Shown piece by piece: positions 29,971 through 36,741 of a DNA stretch of 37,640 bases (positions are counted from its first letter, which is position 1; each line of letters opens with the position of its first letter). A model generated the notes under the pieces. The model had not been told where the DNA came from, searched no databases, and worked only from the letters and a program-made list of their open reading frames with translations. A program made the position numbers and the translations under genes. This stretch comes from JBJXGF01 sp046153015 (GTDB lineage: Bacteria; Actinomycetota; Acidimicrobiia; Acidimicrobiales; CAIXPF01), in contig JBJXGF010000397.1 of the NCBI GenBank assembly GCA_046153015.1, positions 1-37,640 of the forward strand, read 5' to 3'.

Positions 29971-31550
29971 GCCAACACCTCGAACGCGTCGTCAGCCCAC
30001 TCCTCCGACCACGCCTCACCCTGATCCAACTGCGTCCGCGCACCCCAGTGCGCCATCACCGCCGCCACATGCGCATCGATCGGCCGGGCCTGACGGATCT
30101 TCGACAACCGCCACCCCCTGTCCGTCTTCTCCGCCCCCGTCGCCAACACGTGCTCCCGAAGAACACGGCACCCGTCGTGAGCGACACCCGCGGCCTGCAC
30201 GTCCGCGTACCACAACTGGGCGGCCTCCGGCATCTTCGCCTGCTGGTTGAACGACACGCACAGCAAACCATGCTCCTCCGTGAGGATCTGCGCGGACCGC
30301 TCGAAGAACCTGGGGTCGTACACGACCAGGCGCACGTCGAGGCGCGCGGCGAGCTCGGCGACGTGACGCTCCACCACCGCCAAGTCGATGCGGCCGCCAT
30401 CGGCGAGCTCGTGCGCCGCCACATCCCGCCGCGCCGCCCACACATGCGACACATGCCCCACCCGACCATCCTCGAGCAGCCACGCCACAGCGCACGCCGT
30501 CGTGTCATAGGTCAGGCTCGCGTCCAGGCCGACCGCGACCGACGCGCCCGCCGGCACCTCGAGCCCCGCCACCTCGAGCTTGTCCCAGGTCTCGTCGTCC
30601 ACCCACACGTCCCGCCCGGACGCCCACACCCCCGCGTGCAACTGCAGAAACTCGCCGTCCGACAACTCCGGGTTCGCCGCCTGCCGCTTCAAGTACTCGA
30701 CCGTGATCCACGACGCCGGGTTCGCCTTCTTGACCGCACGCACGTCCTGGCGATCCCGGGTCGGCGCCGAGTAGTTGAACACCAACGTCTGCCCGACGAA
30801 GTTCCGGCTCACCGTCAACGCCTCACCACGCTCAACCTCGCCCGCGGCCTCGTTCCCGTCGATCAACCGGCCCAGGATCGAACTGTCCCGCGTCTCCGCG
30901 TCACCCGGCGTCGTGATCGTGAACGCCTGCGCGTTCGACCTCGAACCACCACCCGTCGTCAACGCCGCAAACAGCTTCTTCAGGCCCGGCGTCGTCCACG
31001 CATGCAACTCGTCCATCACGACCTTCGACGGCTCATACCCGTGCGCCCGGTTCGGATCCGACGCCATCCGCAGCATCTTCCCGCCCCCATCGACCCGGGC
31101 GATCTCACCGATGTACTCGCGCAGATGCACCCGCGCCGCGAGCTCCGGGTTCCGACGCACGAACGCCACCACCGCGTCGAACAGGCGCCCCGCTTGCTTG
31201 TCCGAGCTCGCCGCCAACAGGATCTCGGGGCGCCCATCGTCCTCGAGCAGGTGGTACAGCGAGTACGCGGCCAGCAGCGCCGTCTTCCCGTTCTTCCTGG
31301 GGAGCACGAGCACCACGCTTTTCCACACCGGCAGACCATGCGCGTCGACCGACAACGCCTCGTCCATGATCGACCGTTGCCACGGCTCAAGCCGGAACGG
31401 CGTCCCGGCGAACCGGTCAGTGGAGTGCTGCAGGTAGGTCTCGCACCACCACGCGAAGTGATCGCCACCGGTCGCGTCCGCGTACCGCTTCCACGCGTCC
31501 CCACGCCGAGACGCCCCAGCACGGGGCTTCCGAACCGCGGTCGCAGCCAC
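29967..31550 (-). CDS. terminase large subunit
   Basis: A packaging motor of 527 aa. The ATPase has Walker A PRKNGKT (84-90), Walker B VVMDELHA (177-184) and coupling motif TITTPG (211-216). The RNase H-type nuclease has Asp343 (VGLDAS), Asp412 (VVYDPRF) and a late Asp in the PIDAHVAAVMAHWG segment. The type is Terminase_1, frequently paired with an HNH protein in cos-packaging phages. GTG at 31548-31550 shares bases with the small subunit stop (TAGTG). Confidence 0.95.
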   Translation of the reverse strand: MAATAVRKPRAGASRRGDAWKRYADATGGDHFAWWCETYLQHSTDRFAGTPFRLEPWQRSIMDEALSVDAHGLPVWKSVVLVLPRKNGKTALLAAYSLYHLLEDDGRPEILLAASSDKQAGRLFDAVVAFVRRNPELAARVHLREYIGEIARVDGGGKMLRMASDPNRAHGYEPSKVVMDELHAWTTPGLKKLFAALTTGGGSRSNAQAFTITTPGDAETRDSSILGRLIDGNEAAGEVERGEALTVSRNFVGQTLVFNYSAPTRDRQDVRAVKKANPASWITVEYLKRQAANPELSDGEFLQLHAGVWASGRDVWVDDETWDKLEVAGLEVPAGASVAVGLDASLTYDTTACAVAWLLEDGRVGHVSHVWAARRDVAAHELADGGRIDLAVVERHVAELAARLDVRLVVYDPRFFERSAQILTEEHGLLCVSFNQQAKMPEAAQLWYADVQAAGVAHDGCRVLREHVLATGAEKTDRGWRLSKIRQARPIDAHVAAVMAHWGARTQLDQGEAWSEEWADDAFEVLA

Positions 31551-31909
31551 TAGCTGACCTTCACCAACCGCGGGGGCGCCGGCCGACGATCAGGCGCGCT
31601 CGAGGCACCCACCGGACGACCACCCTTCGACCCAGCCCGCGCAGCCTTCGGCTCGAGCAGCAACCGCGCCAACGTGTCGGACGCCCGCCGCTCCGCCGTC
31701 TCAATCATCCCCACCAACGGATGCGGCACCACCGCCGAACCAGTCGCACCACCCTCCGTCGTCACCGGCCGGCCCACCTCATCCCACACCTGCCGGAACC
31801 GCTCCACGTCCTCCATCGCCCGAACGTACGCGTCCACCGCCTCACTGAACGCGCCCGGCTCAACGCCGCGCAACTCGAGCTCCCGAACGACGGCGTCGCG
31901 GCGGGTCAC
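31550..31909 (-). CDS. terminase small subunit (P27-like)
   Basis: A 119-aa DNA-recognition subunit: helical N-terminus (RDAVVRELELRGVEPGAFSE), then a helix with MEDVERFRQVWDEVGRP, and the characteristic HPLVGMIETAERRASDTLAR followed by a basic tail. It binds the packaging site and loads the large subunit. GTG at 31907-31909 overlaps the HNH stop (GTGA). Confidence 0.85.
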   Translation of the reverse strand: MTRRDAVVRELELRGVEPGAFSEAVDAYVRAMEDVERFRQVWDEVGRPVTTEGGATGSAVVPHPLVGMIETAERRASDTLARLLLEPKAARAGSKGGRPVGASSAPDRRPAPPRLVKVS

Positions 31910-32295
31910 GCGAAAGCCCTCACGTCCAGGCCGAGTTTCCGTCCAAAATCAGGAAGGACGCGGGGGTCTCCCTGGGGGACAGATCCGACCCTCCCCCCGT
32001 CAACGTGGCCGTGGCAGCGGCGGCACAGCGTGGTGAGGTCGTCGATCGAACCGGCGGGGTAGGTGAGGTGGTGCGCGGTCAGGTCTGTGGTCGAGCCGCA
32101 GCGGGTGCAGGCCTCGTCGCGGGCGATGGTGGCGGCTCGCATCCTGGCCCAGGCTTTCGTGTTGCGTCCGCTTGAGCGGCGCCTGTCGCGGCGTCGCTGC
32201 TCATCGTGGGGGCTGGTGGTCATGGGGTGTGCGTGGCAGCGGCCGCCGTTGGTGATGCGGGTGCAGCCGGGTGCGGGGCAGACGGTGGCGGTCAC
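31906..32295 (-). CDS. HNH endonuclease, terminase-associated
   Basis: A protein of 129 aa. The N-terminal zinc loop TVCPAPGCTRITNGGRCHAH leads to an HNH core with CTRCGSTTDLTAHHLTYPAG and CRRCHGHVDG. The two CxxC pairs hold structural zinc, and the HH...N/H residues form the beta-beta-alpha metal site. HNH proteins next to terminase are needed for specific cos cleavage in several phages. GTG at 32293-32295 is supported by AAGGAA and by the family start (TATVCP-like). It is the first gene of the late operon. Confidence 0.87.
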   Translation of the reverse strand: MTATVCPAPGCTRITNGGRCHAHPMTTSPHDEQRRRDRRRSSGRNTKAWARMRAATIARDEACTRCGSTTDLTAHHLTYPAGSIDDLTTLCRRCHGHVDGGRVGSVPQGDPRVLPDFGRKLGLDVRAFA

Positions 32296-32312
32296 GGGTT
32301 CCTTGAACGACG

Positions 32313-32332
32313 AAGCCGCCTTGCGGCGGCTT
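32313..32332 (-). promoter_or_regulatory. 5' leader hairpin before HNH gene
   Basis: On the minus strand AAGCCGCC-GCAA-GGCGGCTT: a perfect 8-bp stem closed by a GNRA tetraloop, ending about 10 bases before the Shine-Dalgarno of the HNH gene. It could end early transcription or control translation of the first late gene. Confidence 0.6.
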
Positions 32333-32361
32333 GTGGTGATAGTGAGCGCGTTGTTCACGTG

Positions 32362-32373
32362 GTAACGCGTTAC
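32362..32373. promoter_or_regulatory. 12-bp palindrome GTAACGCGTTAC
   Basis: A perfect dyad-symmetric 12-mer upstream of the late operon. It is suited to binding by a dimeric regulator; no binding partner is known. Confidence 0.45.
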
Positions 32374-32507
32374 AGCCTGCGTTTCCATCGTGGATGGTGC
32401 TCGGGGATGGTAGCGGTGCGGGTCGGACGGCATGGGTGCTGTGGGCTCGTGTGTGCCGTTCTGCGGTTCCGGATGGGTGCTCACCTTGCCTGCTGTGTTC
32501 CGTGGTC

Positions 32508-32783
32508 TCAGCGTGGCGGGGAATGGCTGGGAACACGTATGTGGTGTGGGGCTGTGCCGGGGCTGGTGCCTCCGACGCCTCGGGCGATGACGGGGATGCC
32601 TCGGAGTTGCATGGGGTCGCCGCCGGCGGGTGTGGGGCATGCGGGGTCGGTGGGGATGAGTCCTGGTTGGGGGGCGGTGGCGTGGCGGGCGAGGTCTGCG
32701 GCGGTGTGTTGCTGGTGGTGGAGGAGGTGGCGTTGGAGTAGGTGGTGGGGTGCGGGGTGGCTGCCGTGTTGGCGTCGGTTCAT
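32508..32783 (-). CDS. hypothetical protein, 91 aa
   Basis: The last gene of the leftward early operon. ATG at 32781-32783 overlaps the upstream stop (ATGA). A His/Gln-rich helix (APHHLLQRHLLHHQQHTAAD) leads to a segment with GLIPTDPACPTPAGGDPMQL and GIPVIARG, then a Pro-rich tail. Not recognised. Confidence 0.6.
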   Translation of the reverse strand: MNRRQHGSHPAPHHLLQRHLLHHQQHTAADLARHATAPQPGLIPTDPACPTPAGGDPMQLRGIPVIARGVGGTSPGTAPHHIRVPSHSPPR

Positions 32784-32995
32784 GCGGCCTCCTGCATGTG
32801 CTGGCGGATCTTGTGTTCGGCGGATTTGACGAGGCGTTTGGCTTGTTGGTGGCTGACGGGTGGTTGCATGAGCCGTCCTGTGGTGCGCCAGCCGATGGGT
32901 TGGTGTTCGGGGCCTGAGTGGCGGATGTTGAAGGCTTCGAGTTCGCGTGGGGTGAGGATGGTGGGGAGGTTGGGGAGGCGGCGCGGCTGGGTCAT
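32780..32995 (-). CDS. hypothetical basic protein, 71 aa
   Basis: A 71-aa protein: LPNLPTILTPRELEAFNIRH, then a Gly/Pro-containing loop and a C-terminal helix (VSHQQAKRLVKSAEHKIRQH). The LTPRELEAF segment resembles the start of a LuxR-type HTH, but the rest does not follow that fold. ATG at 32993-32995 lies five bases after the preceding stop. Possibly a small regulator of the late operon just downstream. Confidence 0.6.
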   Translation of the reverse strand: MTQPRRLPNLPTILTPRELEAFNIRHSGPEHQPIGWRTTGRLMQPPVSHQQAKRLVKSAEHKIRQHMQEAA

Positions 32996-33000
32996 GCGGC

Positions 33001-33297
33001 TCAGGGGTCGGGTGGTGGTGGTGGCATCGGGGGTGGGACTGGTCTTCGGACGACTTCCTGAGGCGCGTCCTGCGGGTAGAAACACCCCCACGGCTCTGAC
33101 ATGTCCAGTTCGATTGCTTGGATCGATGACAGTGGCCCGCAGATCGTTCGTCCGTTCGAGGCGAGGACAGCGTGAAACCATGCTCTGGGGTGGAACCACA
33201 TTACGTTGGCGTCGCGGCATGATGTGGGATCGACCCACATTTCCGAGCAGTCGATCCACCGTCCTGCGATGAGTATCGAGCAAGCCTGCACTTCCAC
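33001..33297 (-). CDS. hypothetical protein, 98 aa
   Basis: Encodes a Trp- and Cys-containing globular domain (VQACSILIAGRWIDCSEMWV, FHPRAWFHAVLASNGRTIC) ending in a polyproline tail (PVPPPMPPPPPDP). GTG at 33295-33297 has no strong ribosome-binding site and follows the upstream stop by 6 bases. The base composition is slightly less GC-rich than its neighbours. Not recognised. Confidence 0.6.
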   Translation of the reverse strand: MEVQACSILIAGRWIDCSEMWVDPTSCRDANVMWFHPRAWFHAVLASNGRTICGPLSSIQAIELDMSEPWGCFYPQDAPQEVVRRPVPPPMPPPPPDP

Positions 33298-33303
33298 GGT
33301 TGC

Positions 33304-33624
33304 CTACTCGCTTTCGACGGTTCCGAGGTACCTGGCGTAGACGACGATTTCTTCGCCGTTGCGGCGGTTGGCGAACTGGTAGCTGTGTCCTTCCTCCTTG
33401 CGCATCCTGGTTGCTCGGTGCCGGATGGCGTTCGAGAGTGACTTGCTCTCGGTGACTTCTCGGCGGACGATGGCCCAGGTTCCTGGCTTCTCGCGGAGCT
33501 CGAGGAGTAGGTCTGTCCATCGTGACCAGCGGGTGCCGTTTCCGCCGGTGTCTGGCATTGGTGGCCATTCGTCGTCTGGGAGCCATTCGAGGACGCGTGG
33601 TTGTCCGTATGTGCTCTGGGTCAT
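33304..33624 (-). CDS. hypothetical protein, 106 aa
   Basis: Unrecognised as a named family, but the C-terminus (HSYQFANRRNGEEIVVYARYLG) and the segment REKPGTWAIVRREVTESKSL are patterns I know from actinophage early proteins of unknown function. ATG at 33622-33624 overlaps the stop of the initiator gene (ATGA). The basic middle region suggests DNA contact. Confidence 0.7.
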   Translation of the reverse strand: MTQSTYGQPRVLEWLPDDEWPPMPDTGGNGTRWSRWTDLLLELREKPGTWAIVRREVTESKSLSNAIRHRATRMRKEEGHSYQFANRRNGEEIVVYARYLGTVESE

Positions 33625-34565
33625 TCGGCTGCCTCCTGGTGGTGTGCGTGTTGGTGTGTGTGTTCGTCGACGAGTTCGAGGGTGTCTGTGGGGGTGAGGT
33701 CGGTGACGGCGGCGGTGAGTGCGGCTTCGAAGATGGGGCCGGGTTCGAGGGTGTGGCCGACGTTGCGGATGTAGTTGCGGCCGCGGTCGAGCGGGGTGAG
33801 TTTCGGTTTGGGTGGTGGGGGTGGGTCGTCGGGGTTGCCGGTGCGGACGTTGCGTCGTTGACCGGGCGGTTGTCCGGATGCGGCGGCGACGGTCGTTACC
33901 GGAGCCGGCGCCAGAGCATCCGGCGTAGTGCTGGTCCTTGGTGGTCTAGGCGCATCACCTACTACGCCTGAGGCTTCGTAGGTGACGCTTGGTCCCTTCG
34001 TACTTGTACTTAGAGGGGTCGCGCGATCGCGCGCGCCCGCACGAGTCCCGGGGGACAGACCCGGGGACACGCCGTTTCGTCCCTGGGGGACAGGCGCCTC
34101 GTCCCCATGGGACAACGGGGTCTTGTCCCCTCGGGACAGAACCTCTATGTCCCCGGGGGACAGACCCAGGGACAGGAGGGGGGACAACTGGTCAAAAGCC
34201 GGCTTGGATATTGGGTTTTGTCCTCTCTGGGAGCGCTTCTTGTTTGTCGCTCGCCAGCGTTCTTCCTCGACTCTCGCGCGGGTCGGGTTGTATTGCAGGT
34301 AGTCGGTGATGACGATGTGGCCTCGGATGTGCCTCGCGACGTCGCTCGCGTGTAGCTCCCGTAGTAGCTCCCGTGCATCTCGCGCTGCGTATCGGGAGTC
34401 GCCGCGGGCGGCGTAGGAGAGCGCGATCTCGAGCGGGATTACGCCGTCGGTGAGGTGTCTGGCGCTGTAGCTGATGAGGCGGGCGTAGAGGCCGGCGGCC
34501 TCGTTTCCCATGGCGACGATCTTGGGGTGGTCGCAGAAGCTGTCTGAGAGCGCGCCCCAGGGCAT
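33621..34565 (-). CDS. replication initiator-like protein
   Basis: A protein of 314 aa. The N-terminal ~95 residues (MPWGALSDSFCDHPKIVAMG, GLYARLISYSARHLTDGVIP, HIVITDYLQYNP) match the winged-helix start domain of phage replisome organisers. A linker follows, then 8-residue repeats (LSPGDIEV, LSRGDKTP, LSHGDEAP) coded by an iteron array, then a Pro-rich segment and a C-terminal helical domain. By analogy with lambda O, it should bind the repeats inside its own gene and recruit host replication proteins. ATG at 34563-34565 overlaps the HNH stop (TGATG). Confidence 0.75.
   Translation of the reverse strand: MPWGALSDSFCDHPKIVAMGNEAAGLYARLISYSARHLTDGVIPLEIALSYAARGDSRYAARDARELLRELHASDVARHIRGHIVITDYLQYNPTRARVEEERWRATNKKRSQRGQNPISKPAFDQLSPLLSLGLSPGDIEVLSRGDKTPLSHGDEAPVPQGRNGVSPGLSPGTRAGARDRATPLSTSTKGPSVTYEASGVVGDAPRPPRTSTTPDALAPAPVTTVAAASGQPPGQRRNVRTGNPDDPPPPPKPKLTPLDRGRNYIRNVGHTLEPGPIFEAALTAAVTDLTPTDTLELVDEHTHQHAHHQEAAE
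34045..34190. other. putative replication origin: iteron array in the initiator gene
   Basis: Five near-palindromic 13-bp sites of the form GTCCC-x2-3-GGGAC start at 34045, 34079, 34101, 34125 and 34149. Spacings are 34, 22, 24 and 24 bp. Further half or imperfect sites lie at 34063-34069, 34163-34174 and around 34180. A less GC-rich stretch (about 34191-34226, with gatattgggtttt) follows directly. Repeats plus AT-rich flank inside an initiator gene is the lambda-type origin layout. Confidence 0.65.
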
Positions 34566-34975
34566 CAGGAGTCCTCGGCCGGGGCGCAGGAGTCCTCGGC
34601 CGGGGCGCAGGTGGAGTGGATCCACTGGTAGAACCAGTAGTTCCACGCTTCGTTGAAGGCTCGGTCGATGCGTTCTCGTTCGAGTGCTTTGGCGTCGTTG
34701 TAGGCGCGGATCTGTAGCTCTCGTTCCTCGATGCGTTCGGCGAGGTCTGCGTGGTTGACTGGTTCGGTCGACTGTTCGAGCGGGGTGTCTCTCTTGCCGC
34801 GGTTGCAGTCGAAGCAGGCGGTGGTGAGGTTGTAAAACTCGTCGGTTCCTCCGCTAGCTTGTGGGGTGATGTGGTCGACTTCGAGGACGACGGTTGGTGG
34901 TCGTCTGCCGCAGTATTGGCAGGTGAAGTCGTCGCGCTTGAATACGTCGAAGCGGACTGATAGGCGGACTGCCAT
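34565..34975 (-). CDS. HNH endonuclease
   Basis: A 136-aa protein. The HNH core is complete: FDVFKRDDFTCQYCGRRPP, then LEVDHITPQASGGTDEFYNL with the first His, and CFDCNRGK. A long helical C-terminal half follows, ending in two copies of CAPAEDS made by an exact 21-bp tandem duplication. ATG at 34973-34975 follows GGGGAGGG. Next to the initiator gene it may act in replication or recombination, or may be a homing-type nuclease; unlike the terminase-linked HNH, it has its own strong start. Confidence 0.85.
   Translation of the reverse strand: MAVRLSVRFDVFKRDDFTCQYCGRRPPTVVLEVDHITPQASGGTDEFYNLTTACFDCNRGKRDTPLEQSTEPVNHADLAERIEERELQIRAYNDAKALERERIDRAFNEAWNYWFYQWIHSTCAPAEDSCAPAEDS
34566..34607. 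repeat. 21-bp exact tandem duplication
   Basis: Two identical 21-bp units (34566-34586, 34587-34607) code the duplicated C-terminal heptapeptide CAPAEDS of the HNH protein. Confidence 0.95.
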
Positions 34976-34976
34976 G

Positions 34977-35171
34977 TCACCCTCCCCAGTGGTGTTCGAT
35001 CGCGGCGAGGAGCGCGTCCTGCGGTGTCGCGTGCCAGCCGCGGTCGAGGAGGAGGTCGTCGGGGGTGGTGATGACCCAGCGTGGGTTCGTCCAGCCGTTC
35101 GTGCAGTCGAGCGCGTAGTCCTCGAGCGCGGTGGCGGCGAGGCGTAGGAGGGTGCCGGTGCGGCAGGTCAT
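34977..35171 (-). CDS. hypothetical protein, 64 aa
   Basis: The N-terminal helix TLLRLAATALEDYALDC is followed by NGWTNPRWVITTPDDLLLDR and a helix ending IEHHWGG. ATG at 35169-35171 overlaps the adenine methyltransferase stop (ATGA). The WVITTPDDLL segment looks like a small alpha/beta fold. Not recognised. Confidence 0.65.
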   Translation of the reverse strand: MTCRTGTLLRLAATALEDYALDCTNGWTNPRWVITTPDDLLLDRGWHATPQDALLAAIEHHWGG

Positions 35172-36157
35172 TCCGGTGCTCTCAGCAAGGTCAGTTGTTC
35201 GTTAGCGCCTAGGCAGTTCGGGCTACACCAGAGAGTCTCGCTCTCACGGTTGGTCATCGCCGCGTCGGTCGACGCATACCCTCCTCGCCCTTTCCATCGC
35301 CGCTGCGTCCACCCCTGATCGAGGAGGAGGTCGTGCTCGCCCTCGTGACCGCAAAGCACGATCCGAAGTAGCGGATGGTCGCCCGCCTCTTGGCACCACT
35401 CCCGCACGTCTGCGGCGATGGTGCCGCCGACCCCTCCTGCCGCGTAGTCCATGCTGCCTCTCGTGTAGGGCGGGTCGAGGAACACCCCGGTCGTGCCGTG
35501 CCGTACGGTTACGCTCTCGCTGAGCACTCGTGTCCAGTCACCAACTGTCACGCGCACGTCTCGGGTGCGGCGCATCAGCGCGTCCATCCACGACGCGATG
35601 AACTCGGAGCGCCCTTTCCCGGCGTCGCCGAGGTGCGGGAGCTGGCGGTTCACGCCTATCCCGGCGTCGCCGAGGTGCGGGAGCTGGCGGGAGTCGATCG
35701 CCCGCTCTCCGTCATGCACCCACGGGCCATCGCCCGAGCACCATCCGCTACCGATCCAGCAGCAGCTACCCCAGCACCACCAGCCTGCGATCTTCGCGTC
35801 GTAGTAGCCCGGGTCGGCGTGCAATCGCTCCAGCAGGGCCGCAGCGTGGCGCACCAGCCAGGAGTGCCGCGCGAACAGGTCAGCCTCGTTCACGGGCCAG
35901 TCCGCATGGTGCGCAACGGCGGCAGGGTCTTGACTGACCGCGCGCCAGAAGTTCGCGACGAACCCGTCGGCGTCGTTGATCGTCTCAGTCCTGCCCACGG
36001 TCGGGCGTCCGAGCAGCATCGCCGCACTTCCCGCGAACGGCTCGACGTAGTTGGGAGGATCACCTAGTTCCTGCCACACGAGCGCGCAGACCGTCGACTT
36101 CCCCCCAAAGTACGGGAACGGTGCGCCTACAGGCTCGGCGACGCTCAGGGACTTCAC
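35168..36157 (-). CDS. dam: D12-class N6-adenine DNA methyltransferase
   Basis: A 329-aa enzyme. It has the Dam-type N-terminal FPYFGGKS (14-21), the AdoMet motif YVEPFAGSAAML (37-48), and catalytic DPPY near 226. It methylates adenine N6 in DNA, likely to evade restriction or regulate phage promoters. The target-domain region contains an unusual Trp/Cys/Gly-rich stretch (GWWCWGSCCWIGSGWCSGDG) and a 14-aa tandem duplication of RQLPHLGDAG. GTG at 36155-36157 overlaps the stop of the lysozyme-like gene (GTGA). Confidence 0.88.
   Translation of the reverse strand: MKSLSVAEPVGAPFPYFGGKSTVCALVWQELGDPPNYVEPFAGSAAMLLGRPTVGRTETINDADGFVANFWRAVSQDPAAVAHHADWPVNEADLFARHSWLVRHAAALLERLHADPGYYDAKIAGWWCWGSCCWIGSGWCSGDGPWVHDGERAIDSRQLPHLGDAGIGVNRQLPHLGDAGKGRSEFIASWMDALMRRTRDVRVTVGDWTRVLSESVTVRHGTTGVFLDPPYTRGSMDYAAGGVGGTIAADVREWCQEAGDHPLLRIVLCGHEGEHDLLLDQGWTQRRWKGRGGYASTDAAMTNRESETLWCSPNCLGANEQLTLLRAPE
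35617..35690. repeat. 42-bp-period duplication in the adenine methyltransferase
   Basis: A 32-bp segment (35617-35648) recurs exactly at 35659-35690, a period of 42 bp or 14 codons. It gives the doubled RQLPHLGDAG in the likely target-recognition region. It is in frame and may alter loop length or specificity. Confidence 0.9.
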
Positions 36158-36741
36158 AGTCCGCACTTTCTGCTCGTGTTGACCCAGTGAACCCGGAACG
36201 TGCGTCCGCTGCGTTCCCACAATCTGCGGGCGGCGCGGGTGGCGTACGTGGCGCTCTCCCGCAACCGTTGCTCGTCGAGGACGGGGGCGCCGCCGTTGAA
36301 GGTGTGGCCGGGTTTCCACCATCCGGGGTGCCATTGCCAGCTGGTGATCTCGCCCGCTGCGCCCATCGGGGCGACGCGGTTCCAGCGTCCGCCTTCGTGG
36401 TCGACGATGCAGATCGCAGCGGGCCAGTCGGGCTCGTCGAAGACGACCCGGATGGCGACGTGGGTGTCGACGATCGCGTCTTGGCGCAACTGGGATCGGC
36501 ACGCTCGGAGCTCGCGTTCGCTCGGCGTCCGGGTGTTGACGGGGTAGCCGCGCTTGGTGCGGCAGGCGGTGTAGTCGCGGAGGCGTTGTACGGGGCCGGC
36601 CGGCGAGGCGGACTCGAATGACATCTCGCCGAGACCCGCCTGCAAGGGTGACGGCCCTACGGTGGTTGCCGGCCCCGTCTGTGCGCTCGCCGCGGTGGCG
36701 AGCAGTGTGAGCAGTGCGAGCAGTGCGGCGAGGCGGGTCAT
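36154..36741 (-). CDS. exported lysozyme/transglycosylase-like protein
   Basis: A protein of 195 aa with a classical signal peptide (TRLAALLALLTLLATAASA, cleavage near residue 20). The C-terminal domain has CIVDHEGGRWNRVAPMGAAG, followed by SWQWHPGWW and a helix ATRAARRLWERSG. This is the pattern of soluble lytic transglycosylase/lysozyme-like proteins, with Glu116 the probable catalytic acid. Four cysteines (60, 81, 111, 193) could form disulfides outside the cell. The gene lies in the early region, not the lysis cassette, so a role in host wall remodelling or infection control is possible. The ATG overlaps the upstream stop (ATGA). Confidence 0.7.
   Translation of the reverse strand: MTRLAALLALLTLLATAASAQTGPATTVGPSPLQAGLGEMSFESASPAGPVQRLRDYTACRTKRGYPVNTRTPSERELRACRSQLRQDAIVDTHVAIRVVFDEPDWPAAICIVDHEGGRWNRVAPMGAAGEITSWQWHPGWWKPGHTFNGGAPVLDEQRLRESATYATRAARRLWERSGRTFRVHWVNTSRKCGL

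Larger units (their letters stand above)
32296..32507. promoter_or_regulatory. 212-bp region before the late operon
   Basis: The largest gap on the right side of the map and the likely site of the late promoter and of cos/pac. It contains an 8-bp GCAA-loop hairpin (32313-32332) and a 12-bp palindrome (32362-32373). A weak minus-strand promoter candidate is TTACCA, 18 bp, TATCAC. I cannot identify the packaging site by eye. Confidence 0.4.

Noticed and set aside
34045..34190. Reading the GTCCC/GGGAC repeats as a CRISPR or a terminator cluster
   Set aside because: Repeats are short palindromes at helical-turn spacing inside a coding frame; no unique spacers and no T tracts. An iteron array fits better.
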